A DNA stretch of 64,000 nt, from contig JACMZG010001863.1 of the NCBI GenBank assembly GCA_018340805.1, forward strand, positions 26,949,785-27,013,784, read 5' to 3'. Each line of letters starts with the position of its first letter. The first letter of the stretch is position 1. Made by a program: the position numbers and the translations under genes. The stretch is from Microvelia longipes (lineage: Eukaryota > Arthropoda > Insecta > Hemiptera > Veliidae). Positions 10,730 through 22,119 of the stretch are shown one piece after another. The notes under the pieces were generated by a model that was not told where the DNA came from, ran no database searches, and saw only the letters and a program-made list of their open reading frames with translations.

Positions 10730-12340
10730 TAAAAATACGTCCTAAATTACGAGTGTTTACGTTAATAATGATCAATTAATAATGTTTAGTTAATAAATCG
10801 ACAAATGATTTATAAATAAAATTACATCGTTAAAAATGATGTAAAGTCAATTTCTTTTCTCATAAGTCTCTAGCTTGAATTTTGATTTGCGAATAACAAA
10901 CAAACTACAAGACCTTATTGACTGAATATTCGTGTAATTTGCTAATATTAATTTCGCGAACTCTCACTCATGCAGAGCATTAACGGGAAGAGTTAAACAA
11001 AGACTATTTTCCTTGCCATTCTTTATTTTCAAGATCAAGGTCACCTTAAACTCGTATATCCCTTACTGAACTATAGTAGACAATCATTTTTATCTAAAAC
11101 CTTTCTCTTGTTTATTTTATAAAATTAATATTTCATTCTGTGTTATACAGATTAGAATCAAACCTCGTGGAACTAATAGTAGACAAGTAAGCTCTAACTT
11201 ACTGCTATAGATTTATTGTTCAATACATAGATATGCATAATGTTTTAACATAACAGACTTAAAGTTACGCAGCCAACTCACGCCTTTCCCTTTCTCAATT
11301 GAAACTTAATCTTGTATTATTCTTATAAATGAAAGAGACGTGACGCAAATATTTTTTAGCTTCTGTACATAAAGTATGTTTTATTTAGTCGTGTAACATG
11401 AAGAGTTGTACAAGGAAATAGTTATTCTTTAAGAAGTAGTTCATACTTCTTTCTTTCTGCGGCTTAGTTGTCAGCTGCCTATAAAGATAGGCAGCTGACA
11501 ACTAAGCCAGGACACGGAACCTAAAGGTAAAAAATCCGCGAAAGTCTGTGCACTGAGTTCTTATCGGTTTCATATATTATTTATACAGGTTACGTCGAAT
11601 AATTAAGAATATTTTTAATCTACTTGAGTCAAAAAGTTATCATGTAAATGAGGCTTAAGGTAGATTAGACTTAGGTCAATTCAATCAGAAAAATGTTTGG
11701 TCATGTCAATTCAGTAAGGAATGTATCTTGTCTTGAGTTTACAAGTGAATTCAACGTTTCAGTTCTTTTGCCTGGCTTGGTATAGATTTGAACATCTATT
11801 ATACAAACAAAAGGTCTTCAGGGAAGCGGCCACAGGATAACAACCATGTGGCCAGTAATATAGCAAACTACATTAGTTTGTCATATAACTAGTTTATATA
11901 AGTGCACACTGCCATAAAATAAACAAGAGGCTTTCGCTCTGCGGCCTAAGTTTAGCTGATATTTATTGGTTAGTAAATTTTCAAATTTATTAACAAAAAA
12001 ACGTGATTTGTTTACTTAATATTATATTCAATTAATAAAAACCAAAAACCAGAACTAATGCTTGTAATAAAATATAGTTTCGTTAACCATGATATTTTGT
12101 TTCGTAAACCATATTAGAACAAATGTATAAAATTTCAGCACGATCAGACATTTTTTAAAGTTTTATGATATTTTGGATTTTTTACTGAGTCATTATTTTA
12201 GGTTAATGACTTCACACCTATTTAATAAACTATAGGGTTCGAGAAAATAACAAGGTCGATTTTCGTAGCAAGTTTCATTTTGAAAAGCGTTAGAAAGTTA
12301 TCGTGTCCCCATGTCCCATAGAAACGTCTTGGAACCAAAA
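10730..12340. other. AT-rich non-coding DNA with a perfect 22-bp hairpin
   Basis: No gene recognised. The only clear structure is the inverted repeat described separately at 11461-11508. A weakly similar half (CTGCGGCCTAAG...AGCTGATATTTAT) lies near 11938. Confidence 0.45.
11461..11508. repeat. Perfect inverted repeat, 22-bp arms, 4-nt loop
   Basis: Arms 11461-11482 and 11487-11508 are exact complements (GGCTTAGTTGTCAGCTGCCT and its complement at the outer 20 positions), with loop AAAG. No T run follows, and the host is eukaryotic, so this is not a bacterial-type terminator. Confidence 0.95.
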
Positions 12341-12348
12341 TCTTGTAC

Positions 12349-12379
12349 GCACACACACACACACACATATATATACATA

Positions 12380-12420
<41 letters not shown>

Positions 12421-12429
12421 TATATAATA

Positions 12430-12470
<41 letters not shown>

Positions 12471-12471
12471 T

Positions 12472-12502
<31 letters not shown>
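12349..12502. repeat. (CA)n-(TA)n compound microsatellite
   Basis: CA repeats followed by TA runs broken by regular TAATAT interruptions, a pattern that can fold on itself. Confidence 0.95.
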
Positions 12503-12584
12503 CTCAAATATACATGTATTCTCCCCGAACAAAAAATACATACCTTCTCCATGACTCGAACTCATAAGATCATTTTTTTTCTTT

Positions 12585-13305
12585 AAAATGTGCTAAAATG
12601 GAAAAATCGGGTTTTCTTGTCACATCGGATTCGCTATGCACCTCCTTACTATTTCAGACTCGCTTTGCTATCATAAAATAGTAAATACATCCGTTTCATT
12701 CCCAGCGGTTACCCATTCAGGCACTGACCACGTTTGATGGTGCTTACCTTTTATGATGTAAGCAAAATTATGCATATACTTGTCGTATTGAAATGAAACT
12801 TCAATAAAGTTTACACTTGTACCGAATTTCAAACTCAAGTGGAGGATTTTCTGTTTTTTTTTTTAAACGTACACAACATTTGATAAAAATTGAACTAATG
12901 CTGATAATGAGATAAAACTTGCACCTGTGTTAGTCTTATACATAGCAACATGCGTACTAAATATCAAATTGATAGCAAAATTTTTCCGCGTTTTATGATA
13001 ATCGCAATTTTCTTATTGCAGGTTTGATGACGTTTTAAAAAAAGTAATTTCCAAATAGCATTACTACCCCTATAGACTGATTTTTAAGCTACTCTCTTGC
13101 ATAAATACACTAGGAGCTACGATGGTTAAAAGGCATACACACATACACACAGAGAACTTTAAGGAAACTACTCAGGAGGTCTTTAAAAGACCTGGAACGG
13201 ATAATTCCAGTGTCATCCTGGTTTCAGATTTTTTTGCAAAGACAATACTTTTCCTATACACCTTTGATGTAAATGAAGAAAAGATAAAAAGGTTCATTCT
13301 AAACA
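12585..13305 (-). repeat. Family F copy, near full length, with clear 5S-like segment
   Basis: About 720 bp. It runs from AAATCGGGTTTTCTTGTCACATCGG through the antisense 5S-like segment (12699-12745), AACTAATGCTGATAATGAG, GGAGCTACGATGG, CTCAGGAGGTCTTTAAAAG and GGAACGGATAATTCC, to AATGAAGAAAAGATAAAAAGG. The small open frame at 13122-13364 is a by-product. Confidence 0.85.
12699..12745 (-). promoter_or_regulatory. 5S rRNA internal-control-region-like segment
   Basis: On the minus strand it reads AAGCACCATCAAACGTGGTC, then AGTGCCTGAATGGGTAACC, then GCTGGGAA. This follows the order and spacing of the A box, intermediate element and C box of animal 5S rRNA genes. The rest of a 5S gene is absent, so it is a promoter-like module inside a repeat, not a 5S gene. 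Confidence 0.65.
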
Positions 13306-14074
13306 TATGTGTTTCCTGTTTCTTACTTATTTATTTCTTCATACATGTGCCGTCCTTCTTTTAGGTTATAAAAGCACAAACTAAATTTTTCTTCAATGAT
13401 CGAATGTTGTCTTGATTTCTCTAGACAATTACCTGCTCTTACTTTGTGGTACTTATAAATCATCCATTTATATCTTATAGGAATCCTTTATATAGCCCTA
13501 CTGTAATATAATACTTATTGAAAGCTTATATTTTCATTTTCTCTCACCTACACATACCTAGAAAAGTAGGAGTATAGGAAAAGAATTGTGTTCGTTTGAT
13601 TAACTTGTGTAATTTAATGATGGCTATACTTGAAGTAAAATTATGTAATACATTTCCTATTATTATTATTATTATTATTTTTATATATATTAAGTCACTA
13701 ATAAATAACATTAGAATGTATAATTTATCTTAATATGTGTGGATTGAATAACATCATCCATGTTCATTAATCAATCGTTTCACAAGCACTTAATGATGTG
13801 ATCTAAATTTTTATGATCTCCTCCCTCGCTGAAGCGGAGTGTAGAAATGCCAAGGCCAAGGTAAAACGTACAATTTTCTATGGCATTATTATTTTTTTAT
13901 TTTTAGCATTTTTTTTTAATTTTTATATTAATGTATAATAACACTAGATTTCTGTCTGGTGAGAGGCGGTGAAGTGTATTCTGTTTATAAACCATTAGGC
14001 GTGTCTCTTTCATCAGGTATTTGTAAATTAGTAAAAATTTATTTGCAGATTTAAGTCTGAGTTTATAACAATAT
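13306..14074. other. Non-coding, with a short (ATT)n run
   Basis: No gene recognised. A clean ATT trinucleotide run lies at 13659-13679, the type of site used by TAA-targeting LINEs. Confidence 0.5.
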
Positions 14075-14300
14075 GTGGGGTGAGGTGCCTGATGTATAAT
14101 GGTTAGGATATAAGCCTACAATTTAGACAGTCCGGGTTCGAAACCAGTCGGCACTTCTAGGATTTTTATATGAGGTGTATATTCAATACAAGTGCCGTCT
14201 TTCGAAAGCTGGTGTTTTCAAGCCACGCACTGGTGACATGCCAGGCACTCAAAATACTACTACCTTAAGATAAATCTGTATTGAGGCAAACTTTAGGATC
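14075..14300 (+). mobile_element. tRNA-derived SINE (or tRNA pseudogene), second family
   Basis: The head carries an A-box-like TATAATGGTTAGG (14095-14107) and a B-box GGGTTCGAAACC (14133-14144) at tRNA spacing. A partial acceptor pairing joins GGTGCC and GGCACTTC. The anticodon and T stems are degenerate, so a working tRNA is unlikely. The following 140 bp (GTGCCGTCTTTCGAAAGC, CACGCACTGGTGACATGCC) looks like a SINE body. It differs from the Leu/Ser-type SINE. No second copy was found in this window, so the family status is inferred. Confidence 0.5.
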
Positions 14301-16420
14301 CTCGTTCGTATTAATTTAGCTTATATGAAATAAAATGTTAGTCATCATGTTTCGGTCTTATATAGTGTCAAGAGTGGTAAGATTGGAAATTTTGTAGCTG
14401 TAGGCCTTTGTGGTATTGTAGAACACGGTTCTTCTGTAGATCAGGCACAGAACGTCTAAACTTTAAGTTTTAAGGAATACAGCAGAGAGTTAGGAAAAAG
14501 GGTCCAATGACGGTGTGTATGCTTCTAGTTCAGTGATTTATTTACCTCTTTCTCTTAATGCTATTATTATAAGCAGGGCGGTATTGTTAATCTCCTCTTA
14601 AGTTTTAGTAACAATGAGACGTGTTTTTACAGAATTTTTAAACAGAGATTACGCTTATGAGATAGTTCGTATATTTTCTTAGAATATGCGCTCTGGACCT
14701 TACTAAAAGGTTTTGTTTACAAGTAATTTGCTTAACTTTAACTGTTTGCGTAAAAAATAACTTCATCATTGAATAACTTATTGCTTATATAATGTATTAA
14801 CCAAACATTAGAATGTTTTGAAAACATCTACTTGTAACTCTTTTTATTTCTTTTAGATGATTTAAAATCATTTGGCTTTTCAAAATGGGCATCCATATTA
14901 CATATTTATAAAATATGATCAATAATTTTAAGTAAAATTACTTCATAAAAAATACATAAATCATGTCAACACTGATGTATTGCTATGTCCACACAAATAC
15001 ACAAGTTTAAGTTAAGTGTAAGTCAAGGCAACTATGAGGAGAGAATTATGAAAAGATGTGACACTGTTTAACTTAACAAAACCTTTGCCTTAACTTTTTG
15101 ACAATTATTGGCTTAACATTTTATAATGGAGGCTTTCGTTGTGTAACTGAATATTATGATAAAGCAGGTTGGATGACGAAGCTTTTTTTATAGCAGTCTA
15201 TTAATACTTTTTTCTTTGTTTGACGCATTGTTTCCTTGTTGTTTCTATACGATCCAGTTGTTAACTAGGCTTTGTCATGACGAGGATCAATGAATTTCGT
15301 GACGGGCCTATTGATTACACGCAGGTTAAAAGCTGTTAACACTTTAATTTCGGTTTATAATTCAACCTTACGTTTTATAACCTGCTGCTGTTAAGCGAGG
15401 AGACCTTATGGATCGCTCACTATGGGTATTATGACCCAATGCTAACTAAATAGTGTGTATATATGTCAAAGAATATGATTCTTAAAATATCATTATAAAA
15501 TCAAATATTACAAGCTATATATTTTTAAGAATATAAACGTTACGTAAAATATATTAAAACATGTAAAAATCTAAATCATGCAACCATAAAATATTTTTAT
15601 AAACATTCAAGAAGGTTAAAATCGTAAGCATTTTGTAGGCGACCCTACAAAGTATATTTTTGTCAAGATTTCTAATTACCAAATTTCGACTTTTGAATTA
15701 TGAACTACTTTTACTTCCCGAAAATCGGAAGCTCACTGTTTTTGGAATTTTGCTTCTACAAGCCTTTAGAGACAATTAACTGTTCCATTAAGTAATTGTA
15801 CCATCATTTTTCCATACTTTTCTCACTACTCGCGACTTATAACTTTGTTTTTAAATATATTTCCAATTATGATATTTATTTAATTTATCTATGAAAATGT
15901 TAACAATTTTTTCAGTTTACTTATTTGCCTAATAAACTCAGTCCTTTTATTATAAAATCCTTGTTTCAGAAAAAACGCTTTATTATTTTCCATGATAGAG
16001 CAGAGCCTCTACATCATCCCTCCATTTATTAGGCTCTAGCGTCTAATGTAGATATAGTAATAAAGAAATTCCCTCTATTACTGAATAGTGGGGCTAAATA
16101 GTGTCCAACGTATGGTATGACGTTTAAATTTGTTATTTTGATTGCTTGTTATGATTGAAGTAATCATATCCATTTATTTTGTTAGAGTGCTTACTTAATC
16201 TATTATCAAAATAATCATAAATTATTTATTTATTGCTCCGAATCGATCATTTTTATTTTTCCACACATTTTGATTTTTTTATTCGCTCTGATACTTTCCC
16301 TTTGATGCAAACAATTGCTGTAATAGTACAAACGCTACTTCAGGAAGGAAGTTGACCATACGTATACAGTCAGCTTTTAGCAATAACTTTATACTTGTTG
16401 AATATTTCGTCTTCAAATGA
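14301..16420. other. Non-coding DNA, no gene seen
   Basis: Examined on both strands. No exon with splice borders, tRNA or recognised repeat was found. Confidence 0.4.
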
Positions 16421-16424
16421 TAAC

Positions 16425-17440
16425 TTGTCATCACTACCATACAATTGAATAATTTCCTTTCATGACCTGAATGATAACTTGTTTATCACAAACATAAAAT
16501 TAAATAATATGCTTTAATAACCTGAATGACAACTTGTTTATCACAACCATAAAATTGAATAATATGCTTTAATAACCTGAATGCCCTGACTTTTATCACA
16601 ACCATAAAATGCTTTAATAACCTAAATGATAACTTGTTTATCACAACCATAAATTGAATAATATGCTTTAATAACCTAATGATAACTTGTTTATCACAAC
16701 CATAAAATTGAATAATATGCTTTAATAACCTGAATGATAACTTGTTTATCTCAATCATAAAATTGAATAATATGCTTTAATAATCTGAATGATAACTTGT
16801 TTATCACAACCATAAAATTGAATAATATGCTTTAATAACCTGAATGACAACTTGTTTATCACAACCATAAAATTGAATAATATGCTTTAATAACCTGAAT
16901 GATAACTTGTTTATCTCAATCATAAAATTGAATAATATGCTTTAATAATCTGAATGATAACTTGTTTATCACAACATAAATTGAATAATATGCTTTAATA
17001 ACCTGAATGACAACTTGTTTATCACAACCATAAAATTGAATAATATGCTTTAACACCTGAATGACAACTTGTTTATCACAACCATAAATTGAATAATATG
17101 CTTTAATAACCTGAATGAAACTTGTTTCATCACAACCATAAAATTGAATAATATGCTTTAATACCTGAATGATAACTTGTTCATCACAACCATAAAATTG
17201 AATAATATGCTTTAATAATCTGCATGATAACTTGTTTATCATAACCATAAAAGTAAATAATTTGCTCTGATGACCTGAATGATAACCTGGGGGTTATAAA
17301 CAGTTGAATAATTTCTCAAATGATAACTTGTTTACCACCACATCCATTTAGTTAAATTATTTTTCAAATTATAGCCTGTTTATCAGATTCATAGAGTTGA
17401 ATAATTTCTCTAACGATAACCTGTTTTGTTTATCACATCT
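16425..17440. repeat. 55-bp minisatellite, about 16-18 units
   Basis: The unit contains GATAACTTGTTTATCACAAC, CATAAAATTGAATAATATGC and TTTAATAACCTGAAT. The central units (about 16485-17270) are nearly uniform. Both flanks hold strongly diverged units, for example with CCTGGGGGTTATAAACAG at about 17287. A three-unit block of about 165 bp beginning at 16735 recurs at 16900, marked by TATCTCAATC. The two minus-strand open frames of 90 and 110 residues are repetitive reading-through of this array, not genes. Confidence 0.95.
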
Positions 17441-18378
17441 ATACATTTTATAATATGCTGTCTGTTAAACCCGTGAAAGTGCGGCACTTCATCACGAGTA
17501 TTCACCTCGTGACAAATGTTTAAGCTCACGTTTGCACGTGAAATATACCACGGTTTACACTTCAAACAATGTTTATAGATTTTTTGTGGTGTTTTTAGTG
17601 TGTTTTGTAAAGAAAATGGAAAGTAGTAGGATATATAAATACATCAAGTCTTTTTCATCTTTGATAACCAAGTGACAGTTACTTTAGTAACACATCTCTA
17701 ATTTTTCAGCCAATTTGTTTTGTATTATTAGGGTATAAAAAGTTTTACTTCTTTTAACCAAATATTTTCTAGTTTGTTTTATCTTAATCAAATTAGTTTC
17801 AAATAAGTTCACTCTGATTTCTCTATAAATACTTAAAGGCTACAGTCCTCTATGTATGTACTAGAGGCACATCTATAGATAATAAAAGACTCACATAGAT
17901 ATTTGAGGTCGGTCTAGAAGATACTTAAGGCTTCTATATAGATTCTAAAGACTACTGCATTAGTAACTAGAAGCACCCGTACATATTATAAATACTACAA
18001 TTATTTCAAATATCTATACATAGTTATGTCTAATAACTATGTATAGGTTTGTGAATTCCTTCTATAAATTAAAAGCCTTTTGGTTTACTTAAGTATTATG
18101 AATATAAATGAATAATAATTATAACTTTTTTTTAGGAAAGATGAGCAAAGTTAAAATAAAATAGGGATTATTTTCAATTCTGCTAGCAGCTGCCGTTGGA
18201 AAGTATATCGATATCGATCTAAAAAGTTAAAAAATAACCATTCCTGATCATTTCACCACTACTCTTTTTCCATATTTTTATTTTCTTAGGCTCCATTAAA
18301 AAGAACTTGATTACTAGAACAATAATAGGCAGTTCTTATTTCTTTATTAATATATAATTGAATGAATGTTCTAGTTAC
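17441..18378. other. Intronic DNA downstream of the 18.4-kb exon
   Basis: No gene recognised. It follows the donor site of the minus-strand exon at 18379. Confidence 0.45.
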
Positions 18379-18465
18379 CATAAGTACGTTGCCGTGGGGA
18401 TCCCTGTGGAGTAATATAGCTGCCTGGTTGTCAACATCCTGATACGTGTCTCCCAAATGTTCATC
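18379..18465 (-). CDS. Probable internal exon of a reprolysin-type metalloprotease (ADAM/ADAMTS family), propeptide region
   Basis: An 87-bp minus-strand exon. The acceptor is ATGTTACAG before 18465 and the donor is GTAACT starting at 18378. It is open in phase 0 at both ends and encodes 29 residues: DEHLGDTYQDVDNQAAILLH followed by RDPHGNVLM. The acidic DEHLGDTYQ stretch and the hydrophobic AAILL-x6-GNVLM stretch fit the later propeptide of secreted metalloproteases, which keeps the protease inactive until it is cut. The preceding exon (32966-32788) ends in phase 0, so the two can be joined by a 14.3-kb intron without a frame change. The overlapping 62-residue open frames run through the splice sites and are not the product. 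By itself the family assignment of this exon is weak; splice borders and phase fit carry the call. Confidence 0.55.
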
Positions 18466-19604
18466 CTGTAACATCCATTTAAAGGTAAATTAAGAATAAC
18501 ACTCGGAGGCGGTAGTCTTAAGGAGAGTAGAGTACAAATTTGGGTGATTACTCTTAAAATCACTACAAATTTTTATGATCTGTAAAACTGTCGGAAAGAA
18601 AGTTTTGTTTAGGATGTTTATGCCCATGCTTGTCCATAACATGATTACTACTTATTGGACAGTGGATATTAACTGTTACTTTTTACCTCTGAGTTCAAAA
18701 CTATAGACAGACAAAGTTTTTTGTTTTCGTAAGATGAATACATTAATCTTTTTTTGTTACATTTTATTATCAATAGAGATGCACAAAAGACCTCTAGCAT
18801 CTTTATAATAAGGTCTTTATGGTAAAAATACTATTCTAGATAAAAATAAAAAGTTTTTTTTAGTTTTATCGATAACTAATAAATACATAAACAGTAACGC
18901 ACTAAATTATTTTCATCCTCATTCGCACTAAATTATTTAAATTAATTTCATTCTCCCAGATTACCAAATTATAAAATATAAACTAGTTTATAACAGACTA
19001 GGCCTTATTAAAAAATATTCTTCAACATTCTACAAAAATTAAATTAAAAATTTATTTTTTGTAAATTTTTAAAACTCTATTATTTTAAATTTTACTGTCA
19101 GTTTATCAATTACGTTTATCTGATCTAATTACATATTTCATCTACCTCATTAGCACGTTTCTTCCTGCTATTTTCTTTAACTTTAATGAGAGGCTTTACT
19201 TTCATTTTACACATTCTTTTACACAGTCTATACTTATTTTTATTTTTTTTTTCTTAAATATTCAAAGATTTTCCGCTTCAGAACCTTTTTACAAAGTTAT
19301 TTCCTTGATAATAAATAAAAAAATAACAATATTATCAACTGATTTTCATCGAACCATCTTCAGTTTCTTCCTATAAATGAATTATTATTTTATGATTACT
19401 TATTCAGGATAAATGAGGCGTGAAAGTAACGATTATTATTATAATCGAATAAAAATAATTATAGTATAAAAGTAATAAATGTTAAAAATGTCAACACTGT
19501 GCCTATAGTTTGTATCTGGTATCCCCTAGCATTAAGCTATTCATCATATAAGTAATAATATGCTTCTCCATATAATAAGCATCTATAAAAAGTTTATGAA
19601 GACA
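18466..19604 (-). other. Intron between the two metalloprotease exons (start of 14.3-kb intron)
   Basis: Non-coding and AT-rich. The whole intron would run 18466-32787 on the minus strand and holds family F, G, H and SINE copies listed separately. Confidence 0.5.
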
Positions 19605-20405
19605 TGGGTAGATCTTAAAAAATCCGGGTACGGGATACCTCGGAACTTTTTCTAACCACAACGGATTGGCTTCGCTCATCCTCACTGCTTTGGAGTCGCT
19701 TCGCTCGTGCTTAGAATATACAAATCGCCAAATTTAAACAGCAACACATCCTCAGACTCGTTTTGCTCGTCAAAAGACTGTACATACATGAATTTCCTTC
19801 CCAGCGGTAACACATCCAGGAACTAACCTGGCTCGATGGTGCTTAAATTTTATACTGGTATCATTATTGGTATCCTTATTTGTTACATAAAAGGATATAC
19901 TTGCACTAAATTTCTACTTAATTGGAATATTTTCAGATTTTTTTACGATTTAGTTCAAAAAAATTGAACTAATGTTAATAATGAGATGAAACTGGGCACA
20001 TATGTTGCACATGCAGTCATATATAAGACCAACGTCTTATATATGACTGCATGCATGCTAAAACTTAAAGTAATCAACACATTTTTCCGCGTTATATGAT
20101 TTTTTTGAAATTTTTGCTGGTTCATTATTGCGGGTTAATGACGTCATGAAACATTTTTTTTGTTCAGCACAACCAGACCTAAAGATTAATTGTTGCATCA
20201 AGTTTTAACATTCTAGCATAAACACTGAGTGTTACAACGATAACAGACACACTCATACAGACAGACAACTTTGTGAAACCACTAAGGAGGTCTTAAAAAC
20301 ACCTGAAACGGATAATTTAGGTGACATGCCAGTTTCGGATTTTTTTCAATGACAATGATTTACCTATATATTAACGGTATAAATAAGGAAACGTAAAAAG
20401 GAATT
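19605..20405 (-). repeat. Family F copy, full length (about 0.8 kb)
   Basis: It runs from ATCCGGGTACGGGATACCTCGGAAC through three CTTCGCTC-type modules, the 5S-like segment (about 19810-19855), AACTAATGTTAATAATGAGATG, TTAATGACGTCATGA, TACAACGATAACAGACAC, GGAGGTCTTAAAAACACC and GAAACGGATAATTTAGG, to ATAAATAAGGAAACGTAAAAAGG. It carries a private perfect hairpin at 20010-20053. Confidence 0.85.
20010..20053. repeat. Perfect 20-bp hairpin inside a family F copy
   Basis: Arms 20010-20029 and 20034-20053 are exact complements around a CAAC loop. Other copies have only one arm (GTCTTATA...ATGC type), so the second arm was added in this copy. Confidence 0.9.
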
Positions 20406-21700
20406 GAAATAGAGGAAGTACTTCTTTTTCTTGAAACAAGGTTGAAATGTAAATTTGTTCCTCAATAGGACATTTTTTGAGCCGCATTTTTTTAGTTTCG
20501 TTTGACATTACTTACTTACACCAGTTTTATATTTTTTCGTTAACCCGGAAATATTTTACTTTTACGTATGTACCCGTTGACATAGTAGCGCATGCGTCAA
20601 GCCTAAACTGGAGTTAAGGACACTTATAAGTCTTTTGATTTCGCCTGCAATAGGATATGATATCCAATGTTGTACTTCTAACGAGGAATCCATGTTTTAG
20701 TCGTACAATACGTCATATTTGTTAACATGGTCATCACTTAGTACTTCTACACAGTCATCACCATGAAGATTACACCCTGAATTGTACTACAAAAGTAAAC
20801 ATTACATAAACAGATTTTTTTAAACTTCTTCGTGACTCAGATATTTTTGGTTATTCCATTTTTGATTCTTCCTATGACCTCTCCTGTCAAGTTTCCAGTC
20901 ATTACTTTTTTGGACATTTTCTCACACTTATACCAAGGACTTAAAGTTTTGTAACCACATAATGTGTTTACTATTTAATATAGAGTAATATAACCTTCTT
21001 ACATGAACTTAAAAAATGACTATAACTATTAACCGTATAGAGTTACAAGCACGCTATTGGCACAGACCGCAAGACCTTCGCTTTACTTGATTTTTCTTTA
21101 TTCTATTTTATAATACATTTTTACTTCAAAGATATATTATATTTTATTTATCTATTTTTTCCTTAATCTTTATACTTTTTTTAAATATTACTGACGATAC
21201 GTACTTTACTCTTAACTCTTATTTAAATCGATTTTCTTAGAACGTTAGAGTATAAACTAAAAAATAATATATAACCTTTATTTTTTGTGTGGAATCATTT
21301 TAAAGTTGTTTAGGATTATGATAAATTACTTTACAAATACATATTATAGCAGAGTATATGTTAGAATTCTATATATGTATAGCAGTTCAAAAAAGATATT
21401 AAAAGTCGATTATGCTGGTAGCATCAATCCTTGATACTAAACGAATCACTCATGTGCAGGAATGGTTCTTATGTCTTTAGTTGTAATAAAAAGTTATTAC
21501 ATTTATATCCATGTAAAATGAAGAAATAACAAAAATTTGTTATTTCTTTATTTTGAAGTAATTATTTTAGTAGTTATTATTATTTTGGGTATTTTGTTAT
21601 TGGTTATATTTTTTTTTTATTTCCAGACGGTGTATAATGTTAAGTTTATTAACTAGTTTTTATAAGGTAAAGAAGCTTTTTTCTCCCTTGGGAGTGAAAA
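20406..21700. other. Intronic DNA, no feature seen
   Basis: No gene, RNA or recognised repeat on either strand. Confidence 0.4.
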
Positions 21701-22115
21701 GTGTTTCCTATTATTGGGTTATTCTTTAAAGCCAATTATACCAATTTTTTAGGGGAGTGGTATTCTCTAAATTTATACAGGTGATCGATCAATTTTTTTC
21801 AATTTTCCGGGGGTGGCACCTCCAAAATTTATAATTTACAATTTTTATTGGTTCAAAATCCGTTTCAGGTCAAAAGAAGTTGTTTGGAGCAATAGGCACA
21901 GCACAGCCAAAATTTATAAGAGGGAGCCGACCAAAAATTTTGGGAGTAAAATGCTATTTTCCCCCTCGCAATTACCTCCCTCGGATTCGCCTCGGGAATC
22001 TAACCTATAAAAAACTCGGCTTCGCCTGGGAGTTAAATACTTTGGTTCCCTCGGCTTACGCCTTAGGACAACTAACTGCTCAGGGAAATAATAGCATTCT
22101 TTACTCCCTTGATGC
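21700..22115 (+). repeat. Degenerate local repeat, family G (copy 2)
   Basis: Shares TTCAAAATCCGTTTCAGGTC, AAAAGAAGTTGTTTGGAGCAATA, GGGTGGCACC and AGAGGGAGCCGACCAAAAA with the 9.75-10.1-kb block. The right part has CCTCGGATTCGCCTCGGGAA and CTCGGCTTCGCCTGGGA palindromic pieces. Three overlapping short open frames here run in different frames with no domain, and look accidental. Confidence 0.55.
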
Positions 22116-22119
22116 ATAA

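Noticed and set aside
14075..14158. Functional tRNA gene
   Set aside because: A and B boxes are good, but the anticodon and T stems are broken and a SINE-like body follows.
16486..17248. 90- and 110-residue frames with repeated LLKHIIQFYGCDK
   Set aside because: They are read-through of the 55-bp minisatellite; the frame drifts with every indel and 55 is not a multiple of three.
16425..17440. CRISPR-like array
   Set aside because: Units are contiguous and similar over their whole length, with no unique spacers, and the host is a eukaryote.
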